Source: Zoogloea sp041904905
Lineage (GTDB): Bacteria; Pseudomonadota; Gammaproteobacteria; Burkholderiales; Rhodocyclaceae
Assembly: GCF_041904905.1 (NCBI RefSeq)
Contig: NZ_JAYRMI010000028.1
Coordinates: 1 to 46,098, forward strand
Direction of reading: 5' to 3'
Length of the DNA stretch: 46,098 nucleotides
The translations under genes and the position numbers were made by a program. The notes under the pieces are model-generated. The model was given only the letters and a program-made list of their open reading frames with translations. It did no database searches and was not told the origin of the DNA. Shown here piece by piece: positions 38,393 through 46,098 of the stretch; position 1 is the stretch's first letter; each line of letters begins with the position of its first letter.

Positions 38393-38865
38393 GCCGCACC
38401 TACAGCCTTACCGCCCGCCGGCAGCTGCACGGCACCGTGTCCGACGATCCGCCGCTTGTGTTGCTGGAGATCACCCATGAGGCGCTCCCGCAGCCGGTGC
38501 GCGTGGTGGGGGATTCGCAGGATCTGGTGAGCAACGGCAATGTATTCGTCGGCATGGGCTTCCGGGTTCGGCTGCCCGACGACGTTCAGGGCCAGCAGCC
38601 GCGTGCCGAGCTGGGCGTCGACAACATCGGGCGAGAGCTCATGCAGTGGATCGAGCAGTCTGCCGGCGGGCGCAATGCCAAGGTGCGGTTCATGCAGGTG
38701 TTGCGCAGCGCGCCAGACAACATCGAGTGGGAGATCAGCATGTACCTCAACAACGTAAGGGCGACCGTCTCGGAGGTGTCGGGCGAGCTGGGCTTCCCCC
38801 GGTTGCTCGATGTGCCGGCGGTGGGTATCCGCGCCGATCCGCAGACCATGCCGGGGATTTTCTGA
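38389..38865 (+). CDS. Tail protein, DUF1833 family
   Basis: A 158-residue protein. LVLLEITHEALPQPVRVVGDSQDL and FRVRLPDDVQGQQPRAELGVDNIG match DUF1833, a distal-tail protein in the place of lambda gpL. ATG at 38389 overlaps the upstream stop. It ends as TGATG with the NlpC/P60 gene. Confidence 0.85.
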   Translation: MSRTYSLTARRQLHGTVSDDPPLVLLEITHEALPQPVRVVGDSQDLVSNGNVFVGMGFRVRLPDDVQGQQPRAELGVDNIGRELMQWIEQSAGGRNAKVRFMQVLRSAPDNIEWEISMYLNNVRATVSEVSGELGFPRLLDVPAVGIRADPQTMPGIF

Positions 38866-39257
38866 TGGCGCATTGGAGCGAGACTTACATCGGGCGCCCC
38901 TATGTGCCCGGCACCTACGATTGCGCCGCCCTGGCTGCCGATGTGCAGCGTGAGGTGTTTGGCCGGCCCGTCGCAATCCCGGGTGAGCGGCCCGACGATC
39001 CTGCCGCGTCGGCGGCGATGCTGGTCAGCCTGCAGGCCGATCACGCGCGGCGCCTCGATGAGCCCCAGGAGGGCGCCGTGGTGCTCATGCGGCGCGGCCC
39101 GCTTGCCCGCCCGTGGCATGTGGGCACCTATTTCGAGCAGGGCGGCGAGGGCTGCATCCTGCACACCACCCGCAGCGCGGGTGCGGCCACCGTGGTTCGG
39201 CTGCGCGATCTGGCGCGGTTCGGCCTCAGCGTTGAAGGGTATTACACATGGATCTGA
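38865..39257 (+). CDS. NlpC/P60 tail peptidase (gpK-like)
   Basis: A 130-residue cysteine peptidase domain. The catalytic Cys is in GTYDCAALAADVQ (Cys20) and the His in RPWHVGTYF (about 85), with a DEPQEGAVVLM strand in between. Located in the tail tip, it probably cuts peptidoglycan during DNA entry, as lambda gpK. The start overlaps the upstream stop, and its own stop overlaps the tail tip gene by 10 bp. Confidence 0.88.
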   Translation: MAHWSETYIGRPYVPGTYDCAALAADVQREVFGRPVAIPGERPDDPAASAAMLVSLQADHARRLDEPQEGAVVLMRRGPLARPWHVGTYFEQGGEGCILHTTRSAGAATVVRLRDLARFGLSVEGYYTWI

Positions 39258-42200
39258 TCTCTCCTGCTGCCGTGCAGACGTCTGCACGGCAGGCTTCGCT
39301 TGTTTGGTCTCCGCACCCGCTGCTTGCCGCCGAGGGGCGCGTGGTGGCCTTCGATCCGCCCACCGGTGGCGAGTCCCTCCATGCCTATCTCACGCGCCTC
39401 GGTGTGGATCTGTCCGGCCCGGTGATCGTGGCGGTGGATCGCACCGTGATCCCGCGCGAGTGGCTGCACCGGGTCAAGCCCAAGCCCGGCACGCTCATCA
39501 CGGTGCGCGCGGCGGTGGCGGGGGGGGATGGCTCTCAGGTGGTCGCCATGGTGGCGATGATTGCGCTCATGATTGCGGCCCCGTATCTTGGCATGGCGCT
39601 TGCCACCGGGATGACGGGCAGCAGCATTGCCGCTACCACGTTCATTGCGGGCACCACCCTCACGCCTGCCATGATCGGCACGGCCGTTGTCACTGTTGCG
39701 GGCAGCATGCTCGTCTCGGCGCTTGTCCCGCGCCCGAAGGTTGACCTCGGCCGCGCCATGTCCACCGCCAAGGACAGCCCCACCTACAGCCTGGCCGGCG
39801 GCAGCAACCAGCCCCGGCCGTATGAGCCGCTCGCCCTCACCCTGGGCACGCACCGGGTATATTTTGACCTCGCGAGCCGCCCTTACTCCGTCAATGTGGG
39901 CGACGACCAATATCTTTACCAGGTGTTCCACGTTGGCCTGCGCGGTGGCCAAGGCCCGCTGCGCGTGGCGGATCTGCGCATCGGCGATACCCCGCTCTCC
40001 GATTACTCCGGCGTCGTCACCCAGTACACCGAAGACGCCATGCCCACGCTCATGCCCTACAACGTGGACACCCTCGCGGGCGCATCTGTCAGCGTGGCCG
40101 GGGGCCCGGTCACCCGCACCACCAGCATCGACACCACCCGCATCGAGCTGGATCTGCAACTGATCCTGTTCTACACAGGCGACACCGGCCTCATCGGCCG
40201 CGCCGTGGACGTGAAGCTCGAATACCGCGCCGTGGGGTCCGCCACCTGGCTGCCCATCGGCGATGCGCCCAGCTACGGCTACTACACCCATTACTGGTCC
40301 CTTGGCTACACGTACACCCCGCTCGCCGGCATGGGCGACCCGTACTGGAAGCAGACTGCCTACGACGGCAACCGCAGTCCCGCTGCGCACGTTGACGGTG
40401 TTGGCGGCTGGTGGTGGCGCCCCTACGCCGAGCGCCCCGTGAGCGACCCAGCCCCGCCCGACTACCTTACCGACAGCTCGGCCGTGCTCCACATCAACGG
40501 GGCCAGCGCCACGCCCATCCGTCGCACCTACGGTATCGACGTGGCCAAGGGCCAGTATGAGATCCGCGTCACCCGCGTGTCGCCCGACGAAACCGACAGC
40601 CGCGCCACGTCCGACATCAGCCTTGTGGCGGTCAAAAGCTACCAATCCCAGGCCGGCAGCTTCACCGGGCAGACCTTCCTCGCGGTCAAAATCCTCGCCT
40701 CTGGCCAGCTCAACGGCACCGTGGCCACGCTCTCGGGCGTCGTCTCGCAGCCCATCGCCCCGGGTGAGTACTCCTCCAACCCGGCCGACCTCTTTCTGCT
40801 CTACGCCCGCGGCTACCGCATGGGTGGGCGCCTGCTGTGGGGCGCCGGCCTGCAAGATAGCGAGATCGATCTCGCGTCCGTCAACGCCTGGCGCACTTAC
40901 TGCAACACCAAGGCGCTCACCTGCAACATCCACATCGACAGCGCCAAGAGCGTGTGGGACATCCTGCAAGCCATCACCCGTTGCGGCCGTGGGTCGCCCA
41001 GCTGGGCCACGGGAAAGCTCGGTGTGCTGTGGGATGCAGCCAGCCTCCCGGTGATCGCCGTGTTCGGCCCCAGTAACATCAAACAGGGCAGTTTCGAGGT
41101 GGTATATGGCTCCGAGGCCGCCGCCGACGAGATCACGCTCACCTACATCAACGCCGCCAACAACTGGCAGACCGACACCATCCGCGTGCTGGCGCCGGGC
41201 GTCACCACGCCCAAAAAACCCGCCGCGCTGGAGCTGTGGGGCGTCACCAACCGCGACCAAGCCGTGCGCGAGTGCCGCCTGCAGGCCGCCCAGCAGGCGT
41301 ATCGCAGCCGCATGGTGAGCTGGGTGACAGACATGGAAGGCCTTGTCGTCACGCGTGGCGACGTGGTGATGCTCTCCCACGACATGACCCAGTGGGGCAT
41401 GTCCGGCCGGCTGGTGGGCGGCTCGACCACCGTGCTGCAGCTCGACCGGAGCATCACCCTGAACGCGGCAGGTAGCTGGATCACCGTGGTGTCGCCTGAC
41501 GGCACCATGACCACCTGCCGTGTCCAGTACGTTGCGGGCGAGGTGGCGAGCGTGACGCTGCTCGATCCGCTGCCCAGCGCGCCGGACGCCGATCACCCCA
41601 TCGACTGGCGCTGGGTGGCCGACTACAAGGCCACGCCGGGCAAGCGTCTCAAGATCACCGACATCAAGCCGGCGAGCATGACCGAGGTCCGGATCACGGC
41701 AATGGACGATCCGGACGAGTATTACGCCTACGAGTCGGGTGCCTACACGCCCCCGGCCGTCACGCCCTGGACGTCCTCGGACCCGGTGATTACCGGGCTG
41801 CGCTTTGCCGAGGAGCTGGTGCCTGCCGGCGCGGGCTACTCGGTGGTGCTCATCGCAACGTGGTCGGAGAAGGGGGACATCGCAACGCGCCGCGTGCGGT
41901 ATCAGGTCAATGGTGGGCCGTGGATCGATCTCGGCCTGGTGGATGGCTCGTCGGTCCGGATCGATGTGCCGTCGAGCGGTACGGTGAATGTGGCGGTGCT
42001 GGGCTACGACGGCGCCGGCCGGGTGCCGGCATCGGCCAAGGTGAGCGGCTCGCGGAACATCGTCGGTCGCTACACGCTGCCGCCGGCCGTCACCGGCTTT
42101 GGGGTTTCGACTGCGGCGGATGGAACGCGCGTCCTCACCTGGGCCGTCGATGCCGTGTCGGCCGACGTGGGGTACATCGAGATCCGCTGCGCGGCGAGCA

Positions 42201-43585
42201 GCTCGACCGCCTGGGCCTCCATGGGCAGTGGTGCGGTGGTGCTCTACAAGGCCGGTCGATTCGAGACCAGCCTGCCTGCTGCCGGCACGTGGACCTTCGA
42301 GGCGCGCATGCTCGATGGTGCGGGCGGTTACAGCGCAGCCGGTGCGCGGGTGACCGTGACGCTGGGGTCGGCGCCGGTCAGTGCGGTAGGTGGGGCAAAC
42401 CGGGCATTCAACACGTCGGCACATCCGCTTTATCCCAATGATGACGGGTGGTCGGTCTGGACGAACGCAGGTAGCGGGTTTGCCGGCAGCGAGGCCGAGA
42501 AGGGGTATGTGCTCCCGGCGTGGGCTACCTACGCAATGCCCGGGGGGGCGTCGCGGTTCTTGCATGCTGTCGGTCCGGTGGTCATCGGGCGAGAGCTGGA
42601 GTGGAATGTTCATCCGCAGCAGATTCAGGTGCTCCCGGGTACCCGTGTAGAGGCTCATGCGCTGACTGGCGCTATGCGCTGCACCGCAGCGGTGTGTATC
42701 AACTGGTATGACGCTACTGGGGCACTTACACAGGTTACCGTAGGGAGCAACGTGGCCGAGAAGCCCGGCGGAACTACGCTGGCCGACTTCAAGAAGACCG
42801 GAGGTTTTGCCGTCGCGCCGGCTGGCACCAGGTGGATGTCGCTCTGCATCAAGCTCCGCGACATGACAGGGGCTGATGCCTATGTGTTCTGCGACCAGGC
42901 CTACATCGGCGAGGCGCTTGACGCTCAAAGCGTGCTCTCGCCATGGTCAGATGGGGCGCGGGCTGTTACTAACACGGCACAGCTCGCTGACGGCGCGAAC
43001 TTGGGAAAGACCGCGAACTGGTCTGGCGTGACGGGAGCCGGTAAGCCCCAGGACAATGCGACCGTGGGCGCCACCTTAGGCGTGAACGTCGCTGGCCAGA
43101 TATCTGCAAGCAATGTCTCGACGTTGGTCGCAGATGGGGCGATGGGGACGACTCAGCTTGCATCGCAGGCTGCCACGTCCGTCATGCAGGCCGGCAGTTC
43201 GACCTATTCCGGGCTCCTGTCGGGTGCTGCGTCCGCAATCGGCTATTTCGACCTGCTTGATGAGGCAAAGACCGGCGCGGTCGTGGCGGTGTCGAGCTGC
43301 GGGATGTTCTGGCCGCAAGGTGCCACCGACGTCATTTGCAGCATCACGGCGATTCCTGGCACGCCGAGCGGTCCCGGGCTGGGGCCTCCGTGGGGAGCCG
43401 AGTACACGCTGGTGTCGGACTTCGTTGTCGCCAAGTTTCCGAGTGCCGACGAACGGGGATATTCGATCACGACATCGTTTGTGCTGCCGCCGGTGCAGAA
43501 CATCCGGATCTTCGTGAAGCTGCGTCCGTCGAGCGCGTATATGTACGTCAAGCAAACAACGCGAATTGAGGTGATAAAACGATGA
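39248..43585 (+). CDS. Tail tip/host specificity protein J
   Basis: A 1445-residue protein. The N terminus has a tail-tip domain and the hydrophobic stretch QVVAMVAMIALMIAAPYLG near residues 98-116, then the conserved NQPRPYEPLALTLGTHRVYF. Fibronectin-like modules occur near 860-1040 (VRYQVNGGPWIDLGLVDG; LTWAVDAVSADVGYIEIRC). The C terminus (about 1050 onward) is likely the receptor-binding part and is lower in GC. It decides host range. An exact palindrome sits near the start (39273-39286, Val-Gln-Thr-Ser-Ala). It overlaps the previous gene by 10 bp. Confidence 0.93.
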   Translation: MDLISPAAVQTSARQASLVWSPHPLLAAEGRVVAFDPPTGGESLHAYLTRLGVDLSGPVIVAVDRTVIPREWLHRVKPKPGTLITVRAAVAGGDGSQVVAMVAMIALMIAAPYLGMALATGMTGSSIAATTFIAGTTLTPAMIGTAVVTVAGSMLVSALVPRPKVDLGRAMSTAKDSPTYSLAGGSNQPRPYEPLALTLGTHRVYFDLASRPYSVNVGDDQYLYQVFHVGLRGGQGPLRVADLRIGDTPLSDYSGVVTQYTEDAMPTLMPYNVDTLAGASVSVAGGPVTRTTSIDTTRIELDLQLILFYTGDTGLIGRAVDVKLEYRAVGSATWLPIGDAPSYGYYTHYWSLGYTYTPLAGMGDPYWKQTAYDGNRSPAAHVDGVGGWWWRPYAERPVSDPAPPDYLTDSSAVLHINGASATPIRRTYGIDVAKGQYEIRVTRVSPDETDSRATSDISLVAVKSYQSQAGSFTGQTFLAVKILASGQLNGTVATLSGVVSQPIAPGEYSSNPADLFLLYARGYRMGGRLLWGAGLQDSEIDLASVNAWRTYCNTKALTCNIHIDSAKSVWDILQAITRCGRGSPSWATGKLGVLWDAASLPVIAVFGPSNIKQGSFEVVYGSEAAADEITLTYINAANNWQTDTIRVLAPGVTTPKKPAALELWGVTNRDQAVRECRLQAAQQAYRSRMVSWVTDMEGLVVTRGDVVMLSHDMTQWGMSGRLVGGSTTVLQLDRSITLNAAGSWITVVSPDGTMTTCRVQYVAGEVASVTLLDPLPSAPDADHPIDWRWVADYKATPGKRLKITDIKPASMTEVRITAMDDPDEYYAYESGAYTPPAVTPWTSSDPVITGLRFAEELVPAGAGYSVVLIATWSEKGDIATRRVRYQVNGGPWIDLGLVDGSSVRIDVPSSGTVNVAVLGYDGAGRVPASAKVSGSRNIVGRYTLPPAVTGFGVSTAADGTRVLTWAVDAVSADVGYIEIRCAASSSTAWASMGSGAVVLYKAGRFETSLPAAGTWTFEARMLDGAGGYSAAGARVTVTLGSAPVSAVGGANRAFNTSAHPLYPNDDGWSVWTNAGSGFAGSEAEKGYVLPAWATYAMPGGASRFLHAVGPVVIGRELEWNVHPQQIQVLPGTRVEAHALTGAMRCTAAVCINWYDATGALTQVTVGSNVAEKPGGTTLADFKKTGGFAVAPAGTRWMSLCIKLRDMTGADAYVFCDQAYIGEALDAQSVLSPWSDGARAVTNTAQLADGANLGKTANWSGVTGAGKPQDNATVGATLGVNVAGQISASNVSTLVADGAMGTTQLASQAATSVMQAGSSTYSGLLSGAASAIGYFDLLDEAKTGAVVAVSSCGMFWPQGATDVICSITAIPGTPSGPGLGPPWGAEYTLVSDFVVAKFPSADERGYSITTSFVLPPVQNIRIFVKLRPSSAYMYVKQTTRIEVIKR
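39273..39286. repeat. Exact TGCAGACGTCTGCA palindrome in J gene start
   Basis: An exact copy at codons 9-13, with flanking GCCG/CGGC that extends the symmetry to 22 bp, the longest of all copies. Confidence 0.9.
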
Positions 43586-44220
43586 TGGGTGCGATCTATG
43601 GCCCTGACGGGCTGTTTACGGGGGGTCTCGTTGCGGGCTCCGACGAGTCGCTGATGTTGCGCCTTGTGCCGGAAGGCATGAGCGTGTGGCGCTACGACGC
43701 CGCGCCGCCCGACCCGCAGCGCTGGCGTGTCGAGGCGGGCGAGCTGGTGGAGTACCAGCCGCCGCGGCCCGCCGATACGGAGCTCGTGGTCTGGTCGTGG
43801 GATGCCGAGGCGTGGCGGTGGGCGTCGTCGCCGACCCCGAAGGCGGTGCGGGCTGCGGCGGCAGAGCAGATCGATGTGGCTGCAGGGCGTGCGCGCGCTC
43901 GTTACATCACGTCGGTGCCGGGGCAGGATGCCACCTATACCGCCAAGTACGCGGAGGCGCAGGCCTATGCGGCGGCGGGCTATCCGGACTGTGTGGCCGG
44001 CTTCCCGTATATCGCGGGTGAGTCGAGGCCGGAAGCCAACCGATCCGCCCGCGAAGCGGCGGACCGGATCATCGCCGTTGGCGACCAGTGGAATCTGGTG
44101 ATCGGCCCGCAGATCGAGGCAACCCGGGTGAACGGGAAGGATCGCGTGTCGAGGCTCAATCGTCCGGCGGAGGTGGTCGCCGCAATGGAAGAAGTGGTCG
44201 CTGCCTTGGACGCCATTTAA
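43582..44220 (+). CDS. Tail-fibre-linked protein, chaperone-like
   Basis: A 212-residue protein. A short N-terminal part with MMGAIYGPDGLFTGGLVAG is followed by acidic/aromatic strands (LVVWSWDAEAWRWASSP) and a helical C terminus (PEVVAAMEEVV-type). Similar proteins downstream of tail tip genes act as fibre assembly proteins or minor tail parts. The ATG at 43582 overlaps the J stop. The exact role is uncertain. Confidence 0.65.
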   Translation: MMGAIYGPDGLFTGGLVAGSDESLMLRLVPEGMSVWRYDAAPPDPQRWRVEAGELVEYQPPRPADTELVVWSWDAEAWRWASSPTPKAVRAAAAEQIDVAAGRARARYITSVPGQDATYTAKYAEAQAYAAAGYPDCVAGFPYIAGESRPEANRSAREAADRIIAVGDQWNLVIGPQIEATRVNGKDRVSRLNRPAEVVAAMEEVVAALDAI

Positions 44221-44243
44221 AGGGCAGCATGCGCCGCATGGCG

Positions 44244-44257
44244 TGCAGACGTCTGCA
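44244..44257. repeat. Exact TGCAGACGTCTGCA palindrome, intergenic
   Basis: An exact copy between the fibre-linked gene and the terminator, the only exact copy outside a coding region. It is 5.0 kb after the copy in J. Confidence 0.9.
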
Positions 44258-44267
44258 CCGCGATTGA

Positions 44268-44297
44268 AACCCGCTCCGGCGGGTTTTTTCTTTTTTA
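44268..44297 (+). terminator. Rho-independent terminator before lysis genes
   Basis: AACCCGC (44268-44274) pairs with GCGGGTT (44279-44285) around TCCG, followed by TTTT-C-TTTTTT. It separates the tail operon from the lysis cassette, 10 bp after the palindrome. Confidence 0.88.
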
Positions 44298-44306
44298 GGG
44301 GGTGAT

Positions 44307-44666
44307 GTGGCAGAGCCAAACATTGGGCAGGTGCAGGAGGCGCTGGAAGGCGTGCGGGAGGACGTGCGCGAGATCCGCAGCGCCATGTCGAAGATGGCCG
44401 ACGCGGTGGTGCGCCTGGCCGTCCTCGAGGAGCGCCACCAGACGGTGTCGTCGGCACTCGACCGGGCCTTCTCGGCCCTTTCCAAACTCTCCGAGCGGGT
44501 GCGCGACCTTGAGCAAACCCTCCCGGAAAACCTCGAGGCGCGGCTGCGCGACCTCGAACAGGCGCAGCCCGTCCAGAAGCTCACGTCCGGCTGGACGATA
44601 GGCATCGTGGGCTTTGGGGCCGGGCTGCTCGCAACGATTCTTCTCAAGAAAATGGGGGTGATGTGA
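44307..44666 (+). CDS. Coiled-coil membrane protein, XhlA/holin-accessory type
   Basis: A 119-residue protein. An amphipathic coiled coil (EGVREDVREIRSAMSKMADA and onward) precedes one C-terminal membrane helix (GWTIGIVGFGAGLLATILL). This is the plan of hemolysin XhlA-like lysis accessories. It starts with GTG at 44307 after AGGGGG, behind the tail-operon terminator, so it must have a promoter here or use antitermination. It overlaps the next start. Confidence 0.7.
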   Translation: MAEPNIGQVQEALEGVREDVREIRSAMSKMADAVVRLAVLEERHQTVSSALDRAFSALSKLSERVRDLEQTLPENLEARLRDLEQAQPVQKLTSGWTIGIVGFGAGLLATILLKKMGVM

Positions 44667-45580
44667 TGTTGAAGTCGGTTCGTTTCTGGGTGCTGTGGGT
44701 GGCCGTGCTGGTGGTGGGCGGCTGGTATCTGGCGGGCGACCCGTCCGGCGGCCTGCAGGTGACCGAACAGCTGCGCACGCTGGTCGGGGTGCTGGTGGCG
44801 GCGCCGCTCGTCTATGCGCTGCGCCGGGCGTTTGCCGAGGCGGTGCGTGGCAAGGATCTGGCCGACCAGATCCGGAGTGGCAACGTGGCGGCCGGGCTCG
44901 CTTACTTGGGCCTGTGCCTGCTCACCGGGCTGCTGTTTTTGGCGGTGGCGCCGCGGGCCTTTGCGGCGCCCATGCCGCCGGGCGCGGTAACGCACCTGCC
45001 CACCCTGCAGGCCGAGATCGCGGCCCGCTGGCCGGGCATGGGCATGCCGTCGATGTTGGGGGCGCTGGTGGAGCAGGAGAGCGGCTGGCGCGAGCGGGCC
45101 ACCCTCAAGACCAGCCGGGAGGAGGGCGTCGGGCTGGGGCAGTTCACCCGGGCCTACACGGCGGATGGCCGGCTGCGCTTTGATGCGCTGGCTGAGGTGT
45201 CGCGCCTCGATCCGTCGCTCGCCGCCTGGACGTGGGCCAACCGCTACGACCCGCGCCTGCAGCTACGCGCCGTGGTGGTGAAGGTGCGAACGTGCCACGC
45301 GCGCCTCTCCCGCCTGGTGCGCGACGATTACAACGCCCTGGCCATGTGCGATGCGGCCTACAACGGGGGTGAGGGCGGCGTGATGGCCGAACGGCGCCTG
45401 TGTGCCCAGGTGGCCGGCTGCGACCCCGGGCGGTGGTTCGGCCATGTGGAGCACCACTCTACCAAGAGCCGCGCCAAGTGGCAGGGCTACGGCCTCAGCG
45501 CCTTCGACATCAACCGCACCCACGTGCGCAACGTGATGGTGGTGCGGCGGGCCAAGTACGTGCCGGTGATGGGGGCCTGA
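44666..45580 (+). CDS. Holin-like domain fused to lytic transglycosylase
   Basis: A 304-residue protein in two parts. Residues 1-98 have three hydrophobic helices (FWVLWVAVLVVGGWYLAGD; LVGVLVAAPLVYALRRAF; GLAYLGLCLLTGLLFLAVA), like a phage holin. The third ends in APRAFAA-PM, a likely signal peptidase site. The rest is a transglycosylase/lysozyme-like domain with catalytic Glu in ALVEQESGWRERA, GLGQFTRAY and AYNGGEGG. GTG 44663 or ATG 44666 may start it. Usually holin and lysin are separate genes; here cleavage after the third helix could release the enzyme into the periplasm. Confidence 0.78.
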   Translation: MLKSVRFWVLWVAVLVVGGWYLAGDPSGGLQVTEQLRTLVGVLVAAPLVYALRRAFAEAVRGKDLADQIRSGNVAAGLAYLGLCLLTGLLFLAVAPRAFAAPMPPGAVTHLPTLQAEIAARWPGMGMPSMLGALVEQESGWRERATLKTSREEGVGLGQFTRAYTADGRLRFDALAEVSRLDPSLAAWTWANRYDPRLQLRAVVVKVRTCHARLSRLVRDDYNALAMCDAAYNGGEGGVMAERRLCAQVAGCDPGRWFGHVEHHSTKSRAKWQGYGLSAFDINRTHVRNVMVVRRAKYVPVMGA

Positions 45581-45582
45581 CC

Positions 45583-46092
45583 GTGCTGACGGCCATCATC
45601 CCCTGGCCCTGGCGGGCGCTGGCCATCGTGCTGCTGTGCGCCGCCTCCGGCGTGATCGGGTGGCTCGATGGCACCCAGCATGCCGGGGCCGATGCCCTCG
45701 CGCGGGAGCGCGACACCGCCCAGGCCGTGGCCGAGCGCGTGCAGGTGCTGCAGCAGCAGGCCCGCGCGGCAGAGCAGCGCCACGCCCAGGCCCTTGCAGA
45801 CGTCTCAACGGATTATCAACGGAGGATCAATGAAGCGAACCACGTTCGGGCGGCGGATCGCGCCGCTCTTCGCGCTGGCACTTTGCGCCTGCGCGACCCC
45901 GACAGCGCCGCTGCGGGTTGTGGAGATCCCGCCGCCCAGGCTGGCGCCGGTGCCGCCGGACGTGATGGTCGAGCGCCCGGCGAACTTTCGGCAGCGGCTG
46001 CTGGATTTCTTCTCGAACTCGCCAGCGACGCCGACGACGTTGCCCGGCAGTTAGCGGCCTGCCAGCGGGAGGTGATCGAGGATCGACGATGA
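45583..46092 (+). CDS. Rz-like inner-membrane spanin
   Basis: A 169-residue i-spanin that destroys the outer membrane at lysis. One N-terminal membrane anchor (WPWRALAIVLLCAASGVIGW) precedes a helical periplasmic region (ARERDTAQAVAERVQVLQQQ). It starts with GTG at 45583, 2 bp after the transglycosylase stop. The Rz1 gene is wholly inside it in another frame. A two-mismatch palindrome lies at 45795-45808. The stop overlaps the next gene start as ATGA. Confidence 0.85.
   Translation: MLTAIIPWPWRALAIVLLCAASGVIGWLDGTQHAGADALARERDTAQAVAERVQVLQQQARAAEQRHAQALADVSTDYQRRINEANHVRAADRAALRAGTLRLRDPDSAAAGCGDPAAQAGAGAAGRDGRAPGELSAAAAGFLLELASDADDVARQLAACQREVIEDRR
45795..45808. repeat. Degenerate palindrome TGCAGACGTCTCAA in Rz
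   Basis: Two mismatches in the right arm. It is only 1.6 kb after the exact copy at 44244, the shortest interval, so it may be a chance or decayed copy. Confidence 0.55.
45830..46054 (+). CDS. Rz1-like outer-membrane spanin lipoprotein
   Basis: A 74-residue lipoprotein encoded in the +1 frame inside the Rz gene. The signal MKRTTFGRRIAPLFALALCAC ends at a lipobox Cys near residue 21, followed by a Pro-rich mature peptide (EIPPPRLAPVPPDVMVERP), as in other Rz1 proteins. GGAGG lies four bases before the ATG at 45830. It would pair with Rz across the periplasm. Confidence 0.85.
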   Translation: MKRTTFGRRIAPLFALALCACATPTAPLRVVEIPPPRLAPVPPDVMVERPANFRQRLLDFFSNSPATPTTLPGS

Positions 46093-46098
46093 ATGGAG
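46089..46098 (+). CDS. Start of a further prophage gene, cut by window end
   Basis: ATGAATGGAG at the edge overlaps the Rz stop codon as ATGA, the pattern used throughout this prophage. Only three codons are visible, so its product is unknown. Confidence 0.35.

Larger units (their letters stand above)
10007..46098 (+). mobile_element. Lambda-like prophage, right end beyond window
   Basis: The block runs from integrase through immunity, replication, late regulation, head, tail and lysis genes in the order of lambdoid siphophages. Terminase, portal, protease and capsid are of the HK97 type. All the hallmark genes look intact, so it may be functional. The left boundary must fall between the mutS start and the integrase start; no tRNA is present there. 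No right attachment site can be seen, so the att core cannot be defined from this window. Confidence 0.93.

Noticed and set aside
39242..42928. A 1228-codon minus-strand frame opposite the tail tip gene
   Set aside because: The plus strand encodes a coherent J-type protein; the antisense translation is Arg/Gly/His-rich and featureless.
10247..45808. The spaced palindromes as a CRISPR or integron array
   Set aside because: Copies are kilobases apart and mostly inside intact genes, with no short spacers or cas genes.
45583..46098. Right attachment site at the window end
   Set aside because: The sequence is still in overlapping phage genes at the edge, and no repeat of the mutS-int region is seen.

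Overview
The window looks like chromosome of a high-GC betaproteobacterium. Gene content and product sequences suggest the Rhodocyclales (Azoarcus/Thauera/Zoogloea relatives), but this is judged by eye without a database search. Positions 1-10006 are ordinary host sequence. From about 10010 to the right edge (46098) everything belongs to one lambda-like prophage with an HK97-type head and a long tail. The prophage right end and the attachment repeat are not in the window.

Host part: the end of a leucine/isovalerate (liu) catabolic operon on the plus strand, consisting of the methylcrotonyl-CoA carboxylase alpha subunit, an acyl-CoA synthetase and HMG-CoA lyase. Next come a spermidine-synthase-like protein (minus), a small conserved-looking protein (plus), and a two-gene minus-strand unit of mutS followed by an exported metallophosphoesterase. 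The first 240 bases hold an odd G-rich stretch and a second, broken copy of the liuD start, which may be a contig-edge artefact.

Prophage, left to right. A P4-type integrase lies 158 bp from the mutS start codon and diverges from it. A membrane cargo protein follows. A leftward early operon (17542 down to 12174) has many stop/start overlaps and encodes small proteins, a large ParB/KorB-like protein and an AlpA-like protein. Its promoter PL carries two repressor operators. Rightward from there lie a TumE/TumA-like toxin-antitoxin pair and a lower-GC cargo block (DNA adenine methylase and a second ParB-domain protein). The immunity region follows: a LexA-like CI repressor, three operators spaced like lambda OR, and a Cro-like gene; both promoters predict leaderless mRNAs. 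Then come a CII-type regulator, a replication-initiator-like gene with internal iterons (probable origin), a Q-like late regulator, and a late promoter followed at once by a terminator. The late operon is HNH nuclease, terminase, portal, protease, capsid, connectors, tail tube, tail chaperone with a -1 frameshift site, tape measure, tail tip, then lysis genes (coiled-coil membrane protein, holin-transglycosylase fusion, nested Rz/Rz1).

The most unusual signal is a 14-bp palindrome, TGCAGACGTCTGCA, exact or nearly exact, at ten places in the prophage and none in the 10 kb of host DNA. The interior copies are about 3.7-5.4 kb apart, far more even than chance. It cuts across genes of every class and one copy lies inside the ParB-like gene. 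I propose a scattered binding-site system like the KorB operators of IncP plasmids; the binding protein is unknown. A second notable point is the insertion of the prophage directly upstream of mutS, where it may affect mismatch repair.
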